A stretch of DNA of 64,000 nucleotides from Salinisphaera sp052044135 (GCF_052044135.1 NZ_JBQDYF010000003.1:206303-270302), one strand, 5' to 3'; shown: positions 44,269 to 53,990, counted from the stretch's first letter. Program-made: numbers and translations. Notes: a model not told the origin generated them from the letters alone.

Positions 44269-45020
44269 ACGTCGCGACCGACATGAGTCTTGTCAGTCTC
44301 ATCATGCAGTCGAGCACCCTGGTCAAGGCCGTGCTCGTGATTCTGCTGCTCGCATCGATCGCCTCATGGGTGGTGATTTTCTCCAAGCGGCGATTGATGA
44401 AAAACACGGTCGCCGAAATGGAATGGTTCGAGGATCGCTTCTGGTCCGGTGGCAATGTCAAGGACATCTACGAGGAAGTTCTTCGTCAAGACGATCATCC
44501 CGAAGGGATGCCGGCGCTGTTCAAGGCCGGTTACGAAGAACTCAAGCGCCAGCGTAATCAGGGCGACGCCACCAGCGCGGACATCGTGCCCTCGGTACAG
44601 CGGGCGATGCGGGTGGCGTTGTCGCGTGAACTCGAACGGCTGGAATCCGGGCTCGCGTTCCTGGCGACGGTCGGTTCGATCAGTCCTTATGTCGGTTTGT
44701 TCGGCACCGTATGGGGCATCATGAGCGCGTTCATCGGGCTTGGTAATGTGCAGCAGGCGAGTCTGTCCATGGTCGCGCCCGGGATCGCGGAGGCGTTGAT
44801 CGCCACCGCCATGGGTCTGTTCGCTGCCATCCCCGCGGTGGTGGCCTACAACTTCTTCACCAATCGCCTCGAGTTCATCGAGAACCGGTTCGATACCTTC
44901 ATGGAAGAAATGGCGGGTATCGTCGAACGCGGGGTGCATGCCGCCAACCCCATCGGCCGTGAGCGAGCGCAGAAGAAGACGGAAAGGCCCGAGCCCACGC
45001 GCACCGCGCCGGAACTGTAA
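44265..45020 (+). CDS. tolQ: Tol-Pal system protein TolQ
   Basis: The product has 251 residues. It has three membrane segments: one near residues 15-40 and two in the C-terminal half around GSISPYVGLFGTVWGIMSAF and the LIATAMGLFAAIPAVVAYNF region. These are typical of TolQ/ExbB. With TolR it forms the proton-driven motor that energises TolA for outer-membrane constriction at division. Confidence 0.96.
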   Translation: MNVATDMSLVSLIMQSSTLVKAVLVILLLASIASWVVIFSKRRLMKNTVAEMEWFEDRFWSGGNVKDIYEEVLRQDDHPEGMPALFKAGYEELKRQRNQGDATSADIVPSVQRAMRVALSRELERLESGLAFLATVGSISPYVGLFGTVWGIMSAFIGLGNVQQASLSMVAPGIAEALIATAMGLFAAIPAVVAYNFFTNRLEFIENRFDTFMEEMAGIVERGVHAANPIGRERAQKKTERPEPTRTAPEL

Positions 45021-45050
45021 CGGTTTGTGGATCGCGAAGGATCGTCGCTC

Positions 45051-45494
45051 ATGAGATCGCGAAAAAAACGCCGTCTGACCGCCGAAATCAACGTCGTACC
45101 CTACATCGACGTGATGCTGGTACTGCTGATTATCTTCATGGTCACGGCTCCGTTGTTGACCACGGGCGTGAATGTCAATCTGCCCAAGGCGCCGGCCAAG
45201 GTGCTCGACATGAAGAACGATCATCCGATCGTTCTGACCGTGACCGCGAATGGCGACATGTCGCTCAACGTCGGCCCGTCGCCGGACAAGCCGTTGTCCC
45301 CGGACCAGATCACATCAACCGTGTCCAAGGTGCTCCACGAACGCCCCAACGCACCCGTTGCCGTACGGGGCGACGGCTCCGGCGCCTATGCCAACGTCGT
45401 GCGCGGCATGGTGTTGCTGCAGCGGGCCGGGGCCGGACATGTCGGCCTGATCACCAACAACATCGACAAATCGAAGCGTGGGAGCGGCGGCTAA
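45051..45494 (+). CDS. tolR: Tol-Pal system protein TolR
   Basis: The product has 147 residues from the ATG at 45051 after GAAGGA; an in-frame GTG at 45027 is less likely. The N-terminus (KRRLTAEINVVPYIDVMLVL) holds the single membrane segment with the proton-carrying Asp of the ExbD/TolR family. The periplasmic domain follows. The stop is directly joined to the GTG of tolA. Confidence 0.95.
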   Translation: MRSRKKRRLTAEINVVPYIDVMLVLLIIFMVTAPLLTTGVNVNLPKAPAKVLDMKNDHPIVLTVTANGDMSLNVGPSPDKPLSPDQITSTVSKVLHERPNAPVAVRGDGSGAYANVVRGMVLLQRAGAGHVGLITNNIDKSKRGSGG

Positions 45495-46640
45495 GTGCTG
45501 GATTTGTTGTACAAGATCGGTGACAACTGGCGTGCGGTCATGCTCGCGCTCTTGCTGCACGGGCTCGTCGCGGCACTGCTGATCTTCGGGCTCGAGTTCT
45601 TCCACCCTGGGGCCTCGAAAGGCAACCACGGCCAATCCATTGTAGAGGCCTCGGTTGTGAGTACCCGCGATCAGCCCACCCAGCCGCCGACGCAGAAGGC
45701 CAGGCCGCAACCGGAGCCGAAGCCCAAGGCCAAATCCGACCAGCAGACCGAAGCAGCCAGGCAGAAGGCGGCCGAGCAGAAGGCGGCCGAGCAGGCGGCG
45801 CAGGCGAAGGCACAGAAGGAAGCCGCCGAAAAAGCAGCGCAGGCGAACGCGCAGAAGGAGGCCGCCGAGAAGGCAGCGCAGGCGAAGGCGCAGAAGGAGG
45901 CGGCCGAAAAAGCAGCGCAGGCGAAGGCGCAGAAGGAGGCCGCGGAGAAGGCGGCGCAGGCCAAGGCGCAGAAGGAGGCCGCGGAGAAGGCGGCGCAGGC
46001 CAAGGCGCAGAAGGAAGCCGCGCAGAAAGCGGCGCAGGAAAAGGCGCGGAAAGCTGCCGAGCAGAAGGCGGCGCAGAAAGCGGCACAGGAGGAAGCGCGA
46101 AAAGCCGCTGAGCAGAAGGCGGCTCGGGAAAAGGCGCAGAAGGAGGCCGCCCGCAAGGCGAAACAGAAGGCGGCCCAGGAGAAAGCCAGGAAGGAAGCCG
46201 AGGCAAGGAAGAAGGCTCAACAAGAAGCGGCGCAAAAGAAGCAAGCCGCCGAGGAGGCCGCGAAGAAAGCCGCGGCCGAGAAAAAGGCGCGTGAAGCGGC
46301 GGCGAAATCGGAACTCCGTAAGGCGCTGGCTCAGGAGTCCGCCGGCCGCCAGAGTGCGGCTAACCGAAAGGCGCTTGCGGCCTACAAGAGCGCGATCGAG
46401 GATAAGGTGGAGGGCAACTGGATTCGTCCGCCCGGCGTCTCTAATATCTCGTGCAAGGTCAAAGTCAAACAGTTGCCGGGTGGCCAGATCACCAATGTGC
46501 AGCTTCTCGGGTCTTGCGGTAGCCCGGCGATCGATCGGTCGGTCAAGCAGGCCATCTACAAATCCGATCCGTTGCCGGCACCGCCGTCGGACAATCTGTT
46601 TCAGCCAGAAATCGAGTTCACCTTCAGGCCGGACCAATGA
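45495..46640 (+). CDS. tolA: Cell envelope integrity protein TolA
   Basis: The product has 381 residues starting at GTG 45495. One N-terminal membrane segment (about 15-37), then a very long Ala/Lys/Glu/Gln-rich helix (about 60-275) and a compact C-terminal domain (SCKVKVKQLPGGQITNVQLL) that contacts TolB and Pal. The helix includes six near-identical 13-residue units encoded by 39 bp tandem repeats at 45798-46031. The domain III length is normal. Confidence 0.93.
   Translation: MLDLLYKIGDNWRAVMLALLLHGLVAALLIFGLEFFHPGASKGNHGQSIVEASVVSTRDQPTQPPTQKARPQPEPKPKAKSDQQTEAARQKAAEQKAAEQAAQAKAQKEAAEKAAQANAQKEAAEKAAQAKAQKEAAEKAAQAKAQKEAAEKAAQAKAQKEAAEKAAQAKAQKEAAQKAAQEKARKAAEQKAAQKAAQEEARKAAEQKAAREKAQKEAARKAKQKAAQEKARKEAEARKKAQQEAAQKKQAAEEAAKKAAAEKKAREAAAKSELRKALAQESAGRQSAANRKALAAYKSAIEDKVEGNWIRPPGVSNISCKVKVKQLPGGQITNVQLLGSCGSPAIDRSVKQAIYKSDPLPAPPSDNLFQPEIEFTFRPDQ
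45798..46031 (+). repeat. Six 39 bp tandem repeats inside tolA
   Basis: Six consecutive 39 bp units, each encoding a variant of AQAKAQKEAAEKA, differ mainly at third codon positions. They lengthen the periplasm-spanning helix of TolA in 13-residue steps, and replication slippage could change copy number without a frameshift. Confidence 0.85.
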
Positions 46641-47953
46641 AATACAGAAATCTTCACTCGCTCGTTGTCGGCTTCGCCGCCCTGTGCCTGATGGCCATCG
46701 CGATATCCCCGGCCCAGGCTGCGCTGCAGGTGGATATCACCAAGAGTTCGGATAGCGCCATTCCGATCGCGATTGCGCCGTTCGGCTCCGGTCAGAGCCA
46801 GAAACTGCCGGTCGACGTGGCCAGGATCGCAAGCCGCGACCTGGCCTCGACCGGGCTGTTCAAGATGTTTCCGCGCAGCAATATGCTGGCGCATCCGAGT
46901 TCGCCGGATCAGGTCAATTACGATAACTGGCGCACCCAGAATGTGGACAACCTGGTGGTGGGTTCGGCCGCGCCGAACGGCCAGGGCGGCTACAAGATCA
47001 CCTTCAGCCTGCTGGATGTGGCTCAGGGCCAGTCGGTGGCCAGTTATCAGCTCAACGCGGGGGCCAATCAGTTGCGCCAGGCCGGGCATACCATCGCAAA
47101 CCTGATCTATCAGCGATTCACCGGCAAGAAGGGCTACTTCCTCTCGCGCATCGCCTACGTGACGGTTACCGGCAGCTCGGCGGACCATCGCAAATTCCGT
47201 CTGGTGGTTTCGGATTACGACGGTAGTCATCCCAGCACCGTGTACTCCTCGCAGGACCCGATCATGTCGCCGGCGTGGTCGCCGGACGGCAGCAAGCTCG
47301 CTTACGTGGCCTTCAATGTCTACAAGGGCGTCAGCAGCGTCCGGGTCCAGGATCTGGCCACCGGCCACGTCCGCACGATCACTTCGGGGTCCGGGGTCAA
47401 TGGCGCCCCGGCATGGTCGCCGGATGGCAAACGGCTCGCGCTGACGAAGTCGACCAACGGCAACAGCAATATTTATGTCTACAACCTGTCGACCGGCAAG
47501 ATGCGGCAACTGACCCACGACAGCGCGATCGATACCGAGGCGGCGTGGTCACCCGACGGCCAGAACATCGCGTTCACCTCGGATCGGGGTGGCCAGCCCC
47601 AGATCTACGAAATGAGCAGCCAGGGTGGGCAGGTGCAGCGCCTGACTTACGACGGCCAGAGTAACCAACGCCCGGATTTCTCGCCCGATGGAAAATCGCT
47701 GGCCATGGTTCAGAAGAGCGGCAACGGTTTCCGCATTGCGGTGATGAACCTTGCCAACAATAATGTGCGCATCGTGAGCGACGGGCCGCTGGACGATAGT
47801 CCGGCCTTCGCACCCAATGGCCAGGCCATTCTCTACGCGACCCAGGGCAGCCGCAATTCACTGGCGACTGTTTCGGTCGACGGCAAGGCGAAATCCACGC
47901 TTTCCCAGGCCGGCGAAGTGCGCGAGCCCGCGTGGGGCCCGTTCGGAAACTGA
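46637..47953 (+). CDS. tolB: Tol-Pal system beta-propeller protein TolB
   Basis: The product has 438 residues. A Sec signal peptide (about residues 1-30, ending PAQA) is followed by the N-terminal TolB domain and a six-bladed propeller with repeated PAWSPDGSKLAY, PAWSPDGKRLAL, AAWSPDGQNIAF and DFSPDGKSLAM motifs. It is periplasmic and links Pal and TolA. It overlaps tolA by 4 bp. Confidence 0.97.
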   Translation: MKYRNLHSLVVGFAALCLMAIAISPAQAALQVDITKSSDSAIPIAIAPFGSGQSQKLPVDVARIASRDLASTGLFKMFPRSNMLAHPSSPDQVNYDNWRTQNVDNLVVGSAAPNGQGGYKITFSLLDVAQGQSVASYQLNAGANQLRQAGHTIANLIYQRFTGKKGYFLSRIAYVTVTGSSADHRKFRLVVSDYDGSHPSTVYSSQDPIMSPAWSPDGSKLAYVAFNVYKGVSSVRVQDLATGHVRTITSGSGVNGAPAWSPDGKRLALTKSTNGNSNIYVYNLSTGKMRQLTHDSAIDTEAAWSPDGQNIAFTSDRGGQPQIYEMSSQGGQVQRLTYDGQSNQRPDFSPDGKSLAMVQKSGNGFRIAVMNLANNNVRIVSDGPLDDSPAFAPNGQAILYATQGSRNSLATVSVDGKAKSTLSQAGEVREPAWGPFGN

Positions 47954-48028
47954 GTTAACGGATTGATACGCCGGTCGGATTCCCCTTCAGGCGGCGGTTG
48001 ACAAACAATAGCAAGGAGCGTTCGAGCA

Positions 48029-48613
48029 ATGCGTCACTTCGACTTCCAATTCGCCCGCCGGCTGATGCTGGTGATGATGCTACTCGCCAGTGCGCTCGCA
48101 GTGACGGCTTGCGCCGGCAACAAGAACGTTCGCGGCAACGGCGGCATGCCGCAAGCCGGGATGCAGGGCAGCAACGGTCAGGCGTCCGGCACGGGCCAGC
48201 GTCGTGACATCGACGTGCGCGGTCTTCAGGATATCCCGCAAGGCGACCGTCACTTGTTCACCGACCCGAACAACCCGCTGTCGACCCGCACCATCTATTT
48301 CGCGCTGGACAGCAGCTCGATTGCGTCGAAGTACGGGAAGGTGATCCAGGCCCACGCCCACTATCTGGCCAATCACCCGAAGGTGCATCTGCGTCTGGAA
48401 GGCAACACCGACGAGCGTGGCACACGTGAATACAATGTCGCGCTTGGCGAGCGCCGCGCGGAATCGGTAAAGCAGGCACTGGTATTGTCCGGCGCCAACG
48501 CGAGCCAGATCACCACGATTTCCTACGGTGAAGAAAGGCCGGCTGTGCTTGGCCATACCAAAGCGGCGTACGCCAAGAATCGTCGTGTTGACTTCATCTA
48601 CACGAATCAATAG
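48029..48613 (+). CDS. pal: Peptidoglycan-associated lipoprotein Pal
   Basis: The product has 194 residues. A lipoprotein signal ends with VTAC near residue 28. The C-terminal OmpA-like domain has IYFALDSSSIASKYGKVI and the peptidoglycan-binding NTDERGTREYNVALGERRA. It anchors the outer membrane to the cell wall. A Gly/Gln-rich linker separates the lipid anchor from the domain. The 75 bp gap after tolB could carry a separate promoter. Confidence 0.97.
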   Translation: MRHFDFQFARRLMLVMMLLASALAVTACAGNKNVRGNGGMPQAGMQGSNGQASGTGQRRDIDVRGLQDIPQGDRHLFTDPNNPLSTRTIYFALDSSSIASKYGKVIQAHAHYLANHPKVHLRLEGNTDERGTREYNVALGERRAESVKQALVLSGANASQITTISYGEERPAVLGHTKAAYAKNRRVDFIYTNQ

Positions 48614-48629
48614 TCGCTAGGGGCGAACG

Positions 48630-49406
48630 ATGCGTAACGCGTTGATCACCACGATATTCGCCGCCACGGTCGCGCTTGCCGCGACTGGGCTGGCAGCCCA
48701 TCCTGCCATGGCGGATTCCGCCGACAGCAACTCGCAGCCGTTGCGATTGGCCCAGAACGACAATGGCCCGAAACTGTTCACGCTGTATCAGCAGATTCAG
48801 AATCTCCAACAACAGGTCCGGGATCTGAACGGCCGGGTTGATACGCTGCAGCACAAGCTCAAGCAAAATGAGAAAGGCCAGCGCGATCTCTATCAGAATC
48901 TCGACAAGCGATTGAGCAAGCTGGAGAACGGCGGTGCGGGCGGCAGTGGCAGTAGCGGCAACGCTCATGGTAGTCAGGCGGCGACCGGCAACGATGACGG
49001 TAGCAATGCCTCGGATGTCGATGCCGCTACCCAGGCGGCTTACATGGACGGCTTCAACAAGCTCAAGAACGGCAAGTACGATGCAGCCATCGCCGCGTTC
49101 AAGCAGTTTGTCGCCCAGCACCCACACACCAGTCTCACCGACAACGCCTGGTACTGGCTGGGCGAGACATATTACGTCCAGCAGAAGCTCGGCCAATCGG
49201 AAAAGGCATTCGACACGGTCGTGAATCAGTTCAGTGATTCGTCCAAGGTGCCGTCGGCGTTGTACAAGATTGGCCTGATCAAAGCGGCGCACAATCACAG
49301 CGACAATGCCAAGGCGACATGGCAGCGCGTGGTCGATCAGTATCCGAACAGCGACGCCGCCGGTCTGGCCCGGAAGAAACTGCAGTCGCTGGGCAGCGGC
49401 GGCTGA
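48630..49406 (+). CDS. cpoB: Tol-Pal system coordinator CpoB (YbgF)
   Basis: The product has 258 residues. A signal peptide (about residues 1-29, ending AMA) is followed by a trimerising coiled coil (about 45-98, TLYQQIQNLQQQVRDLNGRV), a Ser/Gly-rich linker and C-terminal TPR repeats (AAYMDGFNKLKNGKYDAAIA and NAWYWLGETYY). CpoB coordinates peptidoglycan synthesis with Tol-driven outer-membrane constriction. Confidence 0.94.
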   Translation: MRNALITTIFAATVALAATGLAAHPAMADSADSNSQPLRLAQNDNGPKLFTLYQQIQNLQQQVRDLNGRVDTLQHKLKQNEKGQRDLYQNLDKRLSKLENGGAGGSGSSGNAHGSQAATGNDDGSNASDVDAATQAAYMDGFNKLKNGKYDAAIAAFKQFVAQHPHTSLTDNAWYWLGETYYVQQKLGQSEKAFDTVVNQFSDSSKVPSALYKIGLIKAAHNHSDNAKATWQRVVDQYPNSDAAGLARKKLQSLGSGG

Positions 49407-49419
49407 CGGATACGTAACC

Positions 49420-50136
49420 GTGCCCGACATACTCGACGTACGATCCGACGAGATCCGCCGCGACGGCGTGCAGAGCAGCCGTTGGGCACAGCGCGAGGAT
49501 GCGCTGCGCATCACCGAAATATTCTGTTCCCTGCAGGGCGAGGCCCGTTCGGCTGGGCGAGTGTGCACCTTTGTTCGCCTGACCGGTTGCCCGCTACGCT
49601 GTCGGTACTGCGATACCGCTTACGCCTTTCACGGTGGCGAGTGGACCCGGCTGGACGACATCCTCGCCCGGGTGGATGCATTCGGTGCACGTGATGTCTG
49701 TGTGACCGGCGGCGAGCCGCTGGCCCAGCCCAACGTCGCGCCGCTCGTGCGTCGCCTGTGTGATGCCGGCTACGATGTGTCCGTGGAGACCGCCGGGGCG
49801 CTGGATATCCGGCCCATCGATGTGCGCGCCTCGCGGGTGGTTGATATCAAGACCCCTGATTCGGGCGAAGCAGCCCGTAATCGGTGGGATAATATCGATG
49901 CACTCACCGACCATGACCAGCTGAAGTTCGTGATCTGCTCGCGTTCGGATTACGAGTGGTCCAAGTCGCGTCTGGCGGAAATCACGCCGCCGCCGGGATG
50001 CATGATCTGGTTTTCGCCCAGCCACGGTGAAATCACCGCGCGCGACCTCGCCGACTGGATCGTCGCCGATCGCCTGCCTGTGCGCTTCCAGCTCCAGCTG
50101 CACAAGCAGCTCTGGGGCGACGCGCCGGGCCATTGA
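49420..50136 (+). CDS. queE: 7-carboxy-7-deazaguanine synthase QueE
   Basis: The product has 238 residues, starting at GTG 49420. It is a radical SAM enzyme with the CxxxCxxC cluster in GCPLRCRYCDTAYAF (about residues 53-63), the FCSLQGEARSAGR entry motif before it and VTGGEPLAQP after it. It converts 6-carboxytetrahydropterin to CDG in queuosine biosynthesis. The gene lies 13 bp after cpoB, a common arrangement in this class, and queC follows. Confidence 0.94.
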   Translation: MPDILDVRSDEIRRDGVQSSRWAQREDALRITEIFCSLQGEARSAGRVCTFVRLTGCPLRCRYCDTAYAFHGGEWTRLDDILARVDAFGARDVCVTGGEPLAQPNVAPLVRRLCDAGYDVSVETAGALDIRPIDVRASRVVDIKTPDSGEAARNRWDNIDALTDHDQLKFVICSRSDYEWSKSRLAEITPPPGCMIWFSPSHGEITARDLADWIVADRLPVRFQLQLHKQLWGDAPGH

Positions 50137-50167
50137 ACGACATCACTCCCGTTTTTCAGGAAAATCC

Positions 50168-50869
50168 ATGTCTTCGTCCGATCAGCCCCTGGCCGTCGTT
50201 CTGCTGTCCGGCGGTCTCGATTCAACCACATGCCTGGCCGAAGCGGCGGCCGCCGGGTATCGCTGTTATGCGCTGAGCTTCGACTATGGCCAGCGCCATA
50301 CCGCGGAACTTACCGCGGCGAAACGGATTGCGGCTGCGGCCGGGGTGGCCGAGCACAAGATCGTCACCATCGACTTCGACGGCATGGGCGGCTCGGCGCT
50401 CACCGACGACCGCATCGATGTGCCCGAAAGTCCGACCGAGGGCATACCCTCGACCTACGTGCCTGCGCGCAATACGCTTTTCCTGTCGGTCGCGCTGGGT
50501 TGGGCGGAAGTGCTGCATGCCGAGGGGATCTATATCGGGGTCAATGCCGTCGACTATTCCGGCTACCCGGACTGTCGGCCCGAATTCATCGAAGCATTCG
50601 AACGCATGGCCGCGCTCGCGACCAAGGCCGGGGTCGAAGGCTATCCGGTTGCGCTAAGGACGCCCCTGATGCATCAGACCAAAGCCGAAATCATTCAGCG
50701 CGGGCAGGCGTTGGGCGTCGATTACAGCCAGACCGTGACCTGCTATCAGCCCGACGCGGATGCCCGGGCCTGTGGTCGCTGCGATGCCTGCCGACTGCGC
50801 CGTGCCGGGTTCGAGGCCGCCGGCGTGAGCGATCCGACCCGCTACCAGCCGGACGCGCCGAACGCCTGA
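50168..50869 (+). CDS. queC: 7-cyano-7-deazaguanine synthase QueC
   Basis: The product has 233 residues from the ATG at 50168. The PP-loop ATP motif LLSGGLDSTTCLAEA lies near residues 12-26, and the zinc site is formed by the C-terminal CGRCDACR cluster plus an earlier Cys in TVTCYQP. It converts CDG to preQ0, the step after QueE. AGG-containing ribosome site upstream. Confidence 0.96.
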   Translation: MSSSDQPLAVVLLSGGLDSTTCLAEAAAAGYRCYALSFDYGQRHTAELTAAKRIAAAAGVAEHKIVTIDFDGMGGSALTDDRIDVPESPTEGIPSTYVPARNTLFLSVALGWAEVLHAEGIYIGVNAVDYSGYPDCRPEFIEAFERMAALATKAGVEGYPVALRTPLMHQTKAEIIQRGQALGVDYSQTVTCYQPDADARACGRCDACRLRRAGFEAAGVSDPTRYQPDAPNA

Positions 50870-50921
50870 ATCGCAGGGGTGGCAAAATCGCCATTTTCCG
50901 GTATCATTCGCGCTCCGCGTG

Positions 50922-50997
50922 GGGCCGTTAGCTCAGTTGGTAGAGCAGTTGACTTTTAATCAATTGGTCGCTGGTTCGAATCCAGCACGGCCCACCA
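50922..50997 (+). tRNA. tRNA-Lys (TTT anticodon)
   Basis: The 76-base cloverleaf has acceptor GGGCCGT/ACGGCCC, D arm GCTCAGTTGGTAGAGC, anticodon stem TTGAC..GTCAA-like with loop CTTTTAA (anticodon TTT), T arm GCTGGTTCGAATCCAGC and an encoded CCA. It closely resembles tRNA-Lys of other gammaproteobacteria. Confidence 0.97.
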
Positions 50998-51019
50998 GAA
51001 CCTGGCTGCGAGGCCGTTG

Positions 51020-51054
51020 AAAGCCGCTTTTCCGATGGGTCAGGCGGCTTTTTT
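51020..51054 (+). terminator. Terminator after tRNA-Lys
   Basis: AAAGCCGC at 51020-51027 pairs with GCGGCTTT at 51044-51051, followed by more T to 51054. It ends the queC/tRNA-Lys transcription unit. Confidence 0.8.
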
Positions 51055-51455
51055 ACGCCCAAGATGATCCCGCACGGTGGATTGCCCGTGGATTGAATCC
51101 CCGACAAGTTCGAACGCACCGACCGCCGTTTCGCGGTGTCGCGTGCGCCCCGTGTGTCGCGACCTTGGCGCTTGTGCTCCCGTATCGCGGTTTCTCGGTC
51201 GGGGGCAGACCCCCGATCCGTGCCAGCGCGTGCGGCTTGCTACCCCGGGTCTGTCCGAAGCCTGGCGGGGTGTGGGCCCATCGGGGTGACGCCGTGTTGT
51301 CCTGGTTTGGTCGAGCGCCTTGGGCGTGACGGACGAGGCCGCGCTGAACAATTCCGTGATGAATACGACGGTAAGCGGATTAGCCAGCCGGGCGCGCCGG
51401 GCAATGGTGTCTTGGTTTCGCCGTTGTACGGTTACGTTGCGTGAGTGCGCCGCTA
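51055..51455. other. Gap of 400 bp without a recognisable gene
   Basis: Overlapping Arg/Pro-rich frames exist on both strands but none has a ribosome site or a known family. It is the downstream flank of the convergent H+-ATPase gene. Confidence 0.4.
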
Positions 51456-53990
51456 TTACGAATCCCGACGGCGGCGCTGGGTGGCCGCTGGCTGCAAGGA
51501 CTCAGTGAGCACGCCGAGGAAGCGACGATGATGGCGCGAGCGCTGTTCGACGAGTCGATAAGTGCCGAGCTTGGCAAAGTTCATAATCATCATCCAGGCG
51601 ATTTCATAAAGCCAGATAAGACCGATAGCCGCCCAGGAGATCGACGGCATCAGCCAGCCGAACGTTACAAAACACACGCCTGTAATCTGGGTACCCACGA
51701 TGGCGGTGAACAGTTGCCAGGACGGGTAGGGCGGACGCCAGAGTGGGTGTCGTGAGCGCGTGACGAACAGCAACAGGTGGCCGCCGGCGATAAAAGCCAG
51801 AAACATCATCGTCTGGGTTTGGGCCAGTGCTACCCCGAACACATCCCGGGCGAGCAGATACAGCCCGAAACTCTGGGCCAGCGACAGCGCGCCCATGACC
51901 GACGAAATCGCGAGCAGTCGATCCATTTGCCAGCGCACCGGCCTTTGGCTGGTCTCGGCGTTATCCCAGGCAATGGTCATGATCGGGATGTCGTCGAGTA
52001 GCGCCAGGAGGATGATCATGATCGTGGTCAGCGGATAGCTGTTGTAGATGAGCATGGTCAGAACCACGAATACCATGATGCTCAGCGTCATGGAGATGCG
52101 ATAGATGGTGTAGCTCATCATCCGTTCGAAGATGCGCCGCGCCTCCTCCACCGCACCGATAATCACCGACAGCCCCGGCGCAGTCAGAATGAGACTGGCC
52201 GCGCTGCGCGCGGCGTCGGTCGCACCGGAGACCGCGATGCCGACTTCGGCTTGCTTGAGCGCCGGCGCGTCGTTTACGCCGTCGCCGGTCATGGCGACGA
52301 TGTGGCCGGCATCCTGCAGTGCCTTGACGATGGCGAATTTGTGCTCGGGGAAAACTTCGGCGAAACCGTCTGCATCCTCGATCGCCTGGGCCGCCTCGGC
52401 GGATACACCTCGCTGCCCGCTTTCATCCATCAATAGGGCGCTGGCCGGATGGATATTCGTGCCCATGTCGAGATCGCGTGCGATCTCGCGCGCGATTGCG
52501 GTGTTGTCGCCGGTGATCATTTTCACGGCAATACCGTGCGCTCGGGCATTGGCCAGCGTCTGCTTGGAATCGGCGCGCGGCGGGTCGTACAACGGCAGAA
52601 TGCCGAGACAATGCCAGCCGTCGTCGGCGCGCGATGTGGCCACGCCGAGGGTACGAAATCCTCGGCCCGCCGCCGAGTCAACGATCTTTTGCGCGCGCGT
52701 TAGTGCTTCGCCGGACAATGCGCAGAGTTCGAAAATGACCTGTGGCGCGCCCTTGCTGACCTGGAATTCAGTCCCGTCCTGGGTCTGAATGCTGGCCTCG
52801 GTGCGCTTGTGGGTCGGGTCGAAAGGCTTAAAACGCGTCTGCTGGTAGTGTTTGAGTACCGAGGCATCGGGCAGAGCCTCGATGATGGCGGTATCAATGG
52901 CATCGCGGTTTTCGGCCCGGGAAGCCAGCGCGCCATATAGGACGATGTCGTCGTCTTCGGCCGCATCCAGCAATGTCGGCTCGCCCAGGGTCAAACGATT
53001 CTGGGTCAGCGTGCCGGTTTTGTCCGTGCACAGCATGTCGACGCCGGCCATCTCTTCGATGGATTCCAGACGCGCCACGATCGCTTTCATCCGGGACAAC
53101 GCAAGTGCACCCAGTGCCATGGTGACGGAAAGTACCGCGGGCAGCGCCACCGGGATGGAGGCGACCACGACGATCAACACGAACGACAACAGTTCCAGCA
53201 CCGGCATGCCGCGTGCGATCTCGACGCCGACCAGCAGGGCCGAAAGGGCGCCGGCGGAGATGATCAACAGATTGCCGATATGCAGTACCGCGCGCTGGAA
53301 ATGGGACGTTGCCCCGGCGCTCTCGACTAACTTGGCCGTTTTGCCGAAGGCGGTGTGCGCCCCGGTGGCACAGACCACGGCGACCATCTCACCTTCCTTG
53401 ATAAGGGTGCTGGAGTAGGCCAGATCGCCGGTTTTTTTATTCGCCGGCAGCGACTCACCGGTTAGCGCCGATTGGTCTATGGATAGATAGTCGCCCTCGA
53501 GTAGCTTCACGTCGGCCGGTACAACGTCGCCGAGCCGCAGTCGTACGATGTCACCCGGCACCAGCAGTGCCGCCTCAATCTCTCGCCAGGTACCGTCGCG
53601 TAGCGCCCGGGCTTTAAGTGCCAGCTGGCCCTTGAGCGAGGCCAATGCGTCGGCCGCTGATTTTTCCTGCCAGAAGCCGATGCCGCCGTTGATGATGAGC
53701 ATGGCGACGATGACGGCCAGGCTATCCCAATCCGCGTTGACCGCTGAAAGCACGGCGGCGATTTCAATCATCCCCGGGATCGGCCCCCAGAAATAGGACA
53801 GCAATACACGCCACAGGGGCGTGTGCTGTTCGCTCAGCTGATTTGCACCATACTGATCGAGCCGTTGTCTCGCCTGATCCTCGCTGAGGCCGTCACTCGA
53901 ACTGTCGAGTTTGGCAAGCGCTGCATCGTTATCCAGGGAGGCAAAGGCGTTTGCGCCATCGGTCTGGCGTTCGGATTGTTTGTCACTCAT
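51456..53990 (-). CDS. Plasma-membrane-type proton-exporting P-type ATPase
   Basis: The product has 844 residues from the ATG at 53988-53990; an upstream start would add 21 basic residues. Motifs in order are TGESLPANKK in the actuator domain, the IPVALPAVL membrane motif, the phosphorylated Asp in CTDKTGTLTQN near residue 320, FKPFDPTHKRTEA and TGDGVNDAPALK. The IPVALPAV motif and short length match type IIIA H+-ATPases (plant/fungal plasma membrane type, also found in some bacteria and archaea). It would expel protons using ATP. A Ca2+-type pump is unlikely because the PEGL motif is absent. Confidence 0.88.
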   Translation of the reverse strand: MSDKQSERQTDGANAFASLDNDAALAKLDSSSDGLSEDQARQRLDQYGANQLSEQHTPLWRVLLSYFWGPIPGMIEIAAVLSAVNADWDSLAVIVAMLIINGGIGFWQEKSAADALASLKGQLALKARALRDGTWREIEAALLVPGDIVRLRLGDVVPADVKLLEGDYLSIDQSALTGESLPANKKTGDLAYSSTLIKEGEMVAVVCATGAHTAFGKTAKLVESAGATSHFQRAVLHIGNLLIISAGALSALLVGVEIARGMPVLELLSFVLIVVVASIPVALPAVLSVTMALGALALSRMKAIVARLESIEEMAGVDMLCTDKTGTLTQNRLTLGEPTLLDAAEDDDIVLYGALASRAENRDAIDTAIIEALPDASVLKHYQQTRFKPFDPTHKRTEASIQTQDGTEFQVSKGAPQVIFELCALSGEALTRAQKIVDSAAGRGFRTLGVATSRADDGWHCLGILPLYDPPRADSKQTLANARAHGIAVKMITGDNTAIAREIARDLDMGTNIHPASALLMDESGQRGVSAEAAQAIEDADGFAEVFPEHKFAIVKALQDAGHIVAMTGDGVNDAPALKQAEVGIAVSGATDAARSAASLILTAPGLSVIIGAVEEARRIFERMMSYTIYRISMTLSIMVFVVLTMLIYNSYPLTTIMIILLALLDDIPIMTIAWDNAETSQRPVRWQMDRLLAISSVMGALSLAQSFGLYLLARDVFGVALAQTQTMMFLAFIAGGHLLLFVTRSRHPLWRPPYPSWQLFTAIVGTQITGVCFVTFGWLMPSISWAAIGLIWLYEIAWMMIMNFAKLGTYRLVEQRSRHHRRFLGVLTESLQPAATQRRRRDS

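Noticed and set aside
45315..46637. Minus-strand Leu/Arg-rich frame of 440 codons across tolA
   Set aside because: The hydrophobic look comes from the complement of Ala/Lys/Gln repeats in tolA; no start signal.
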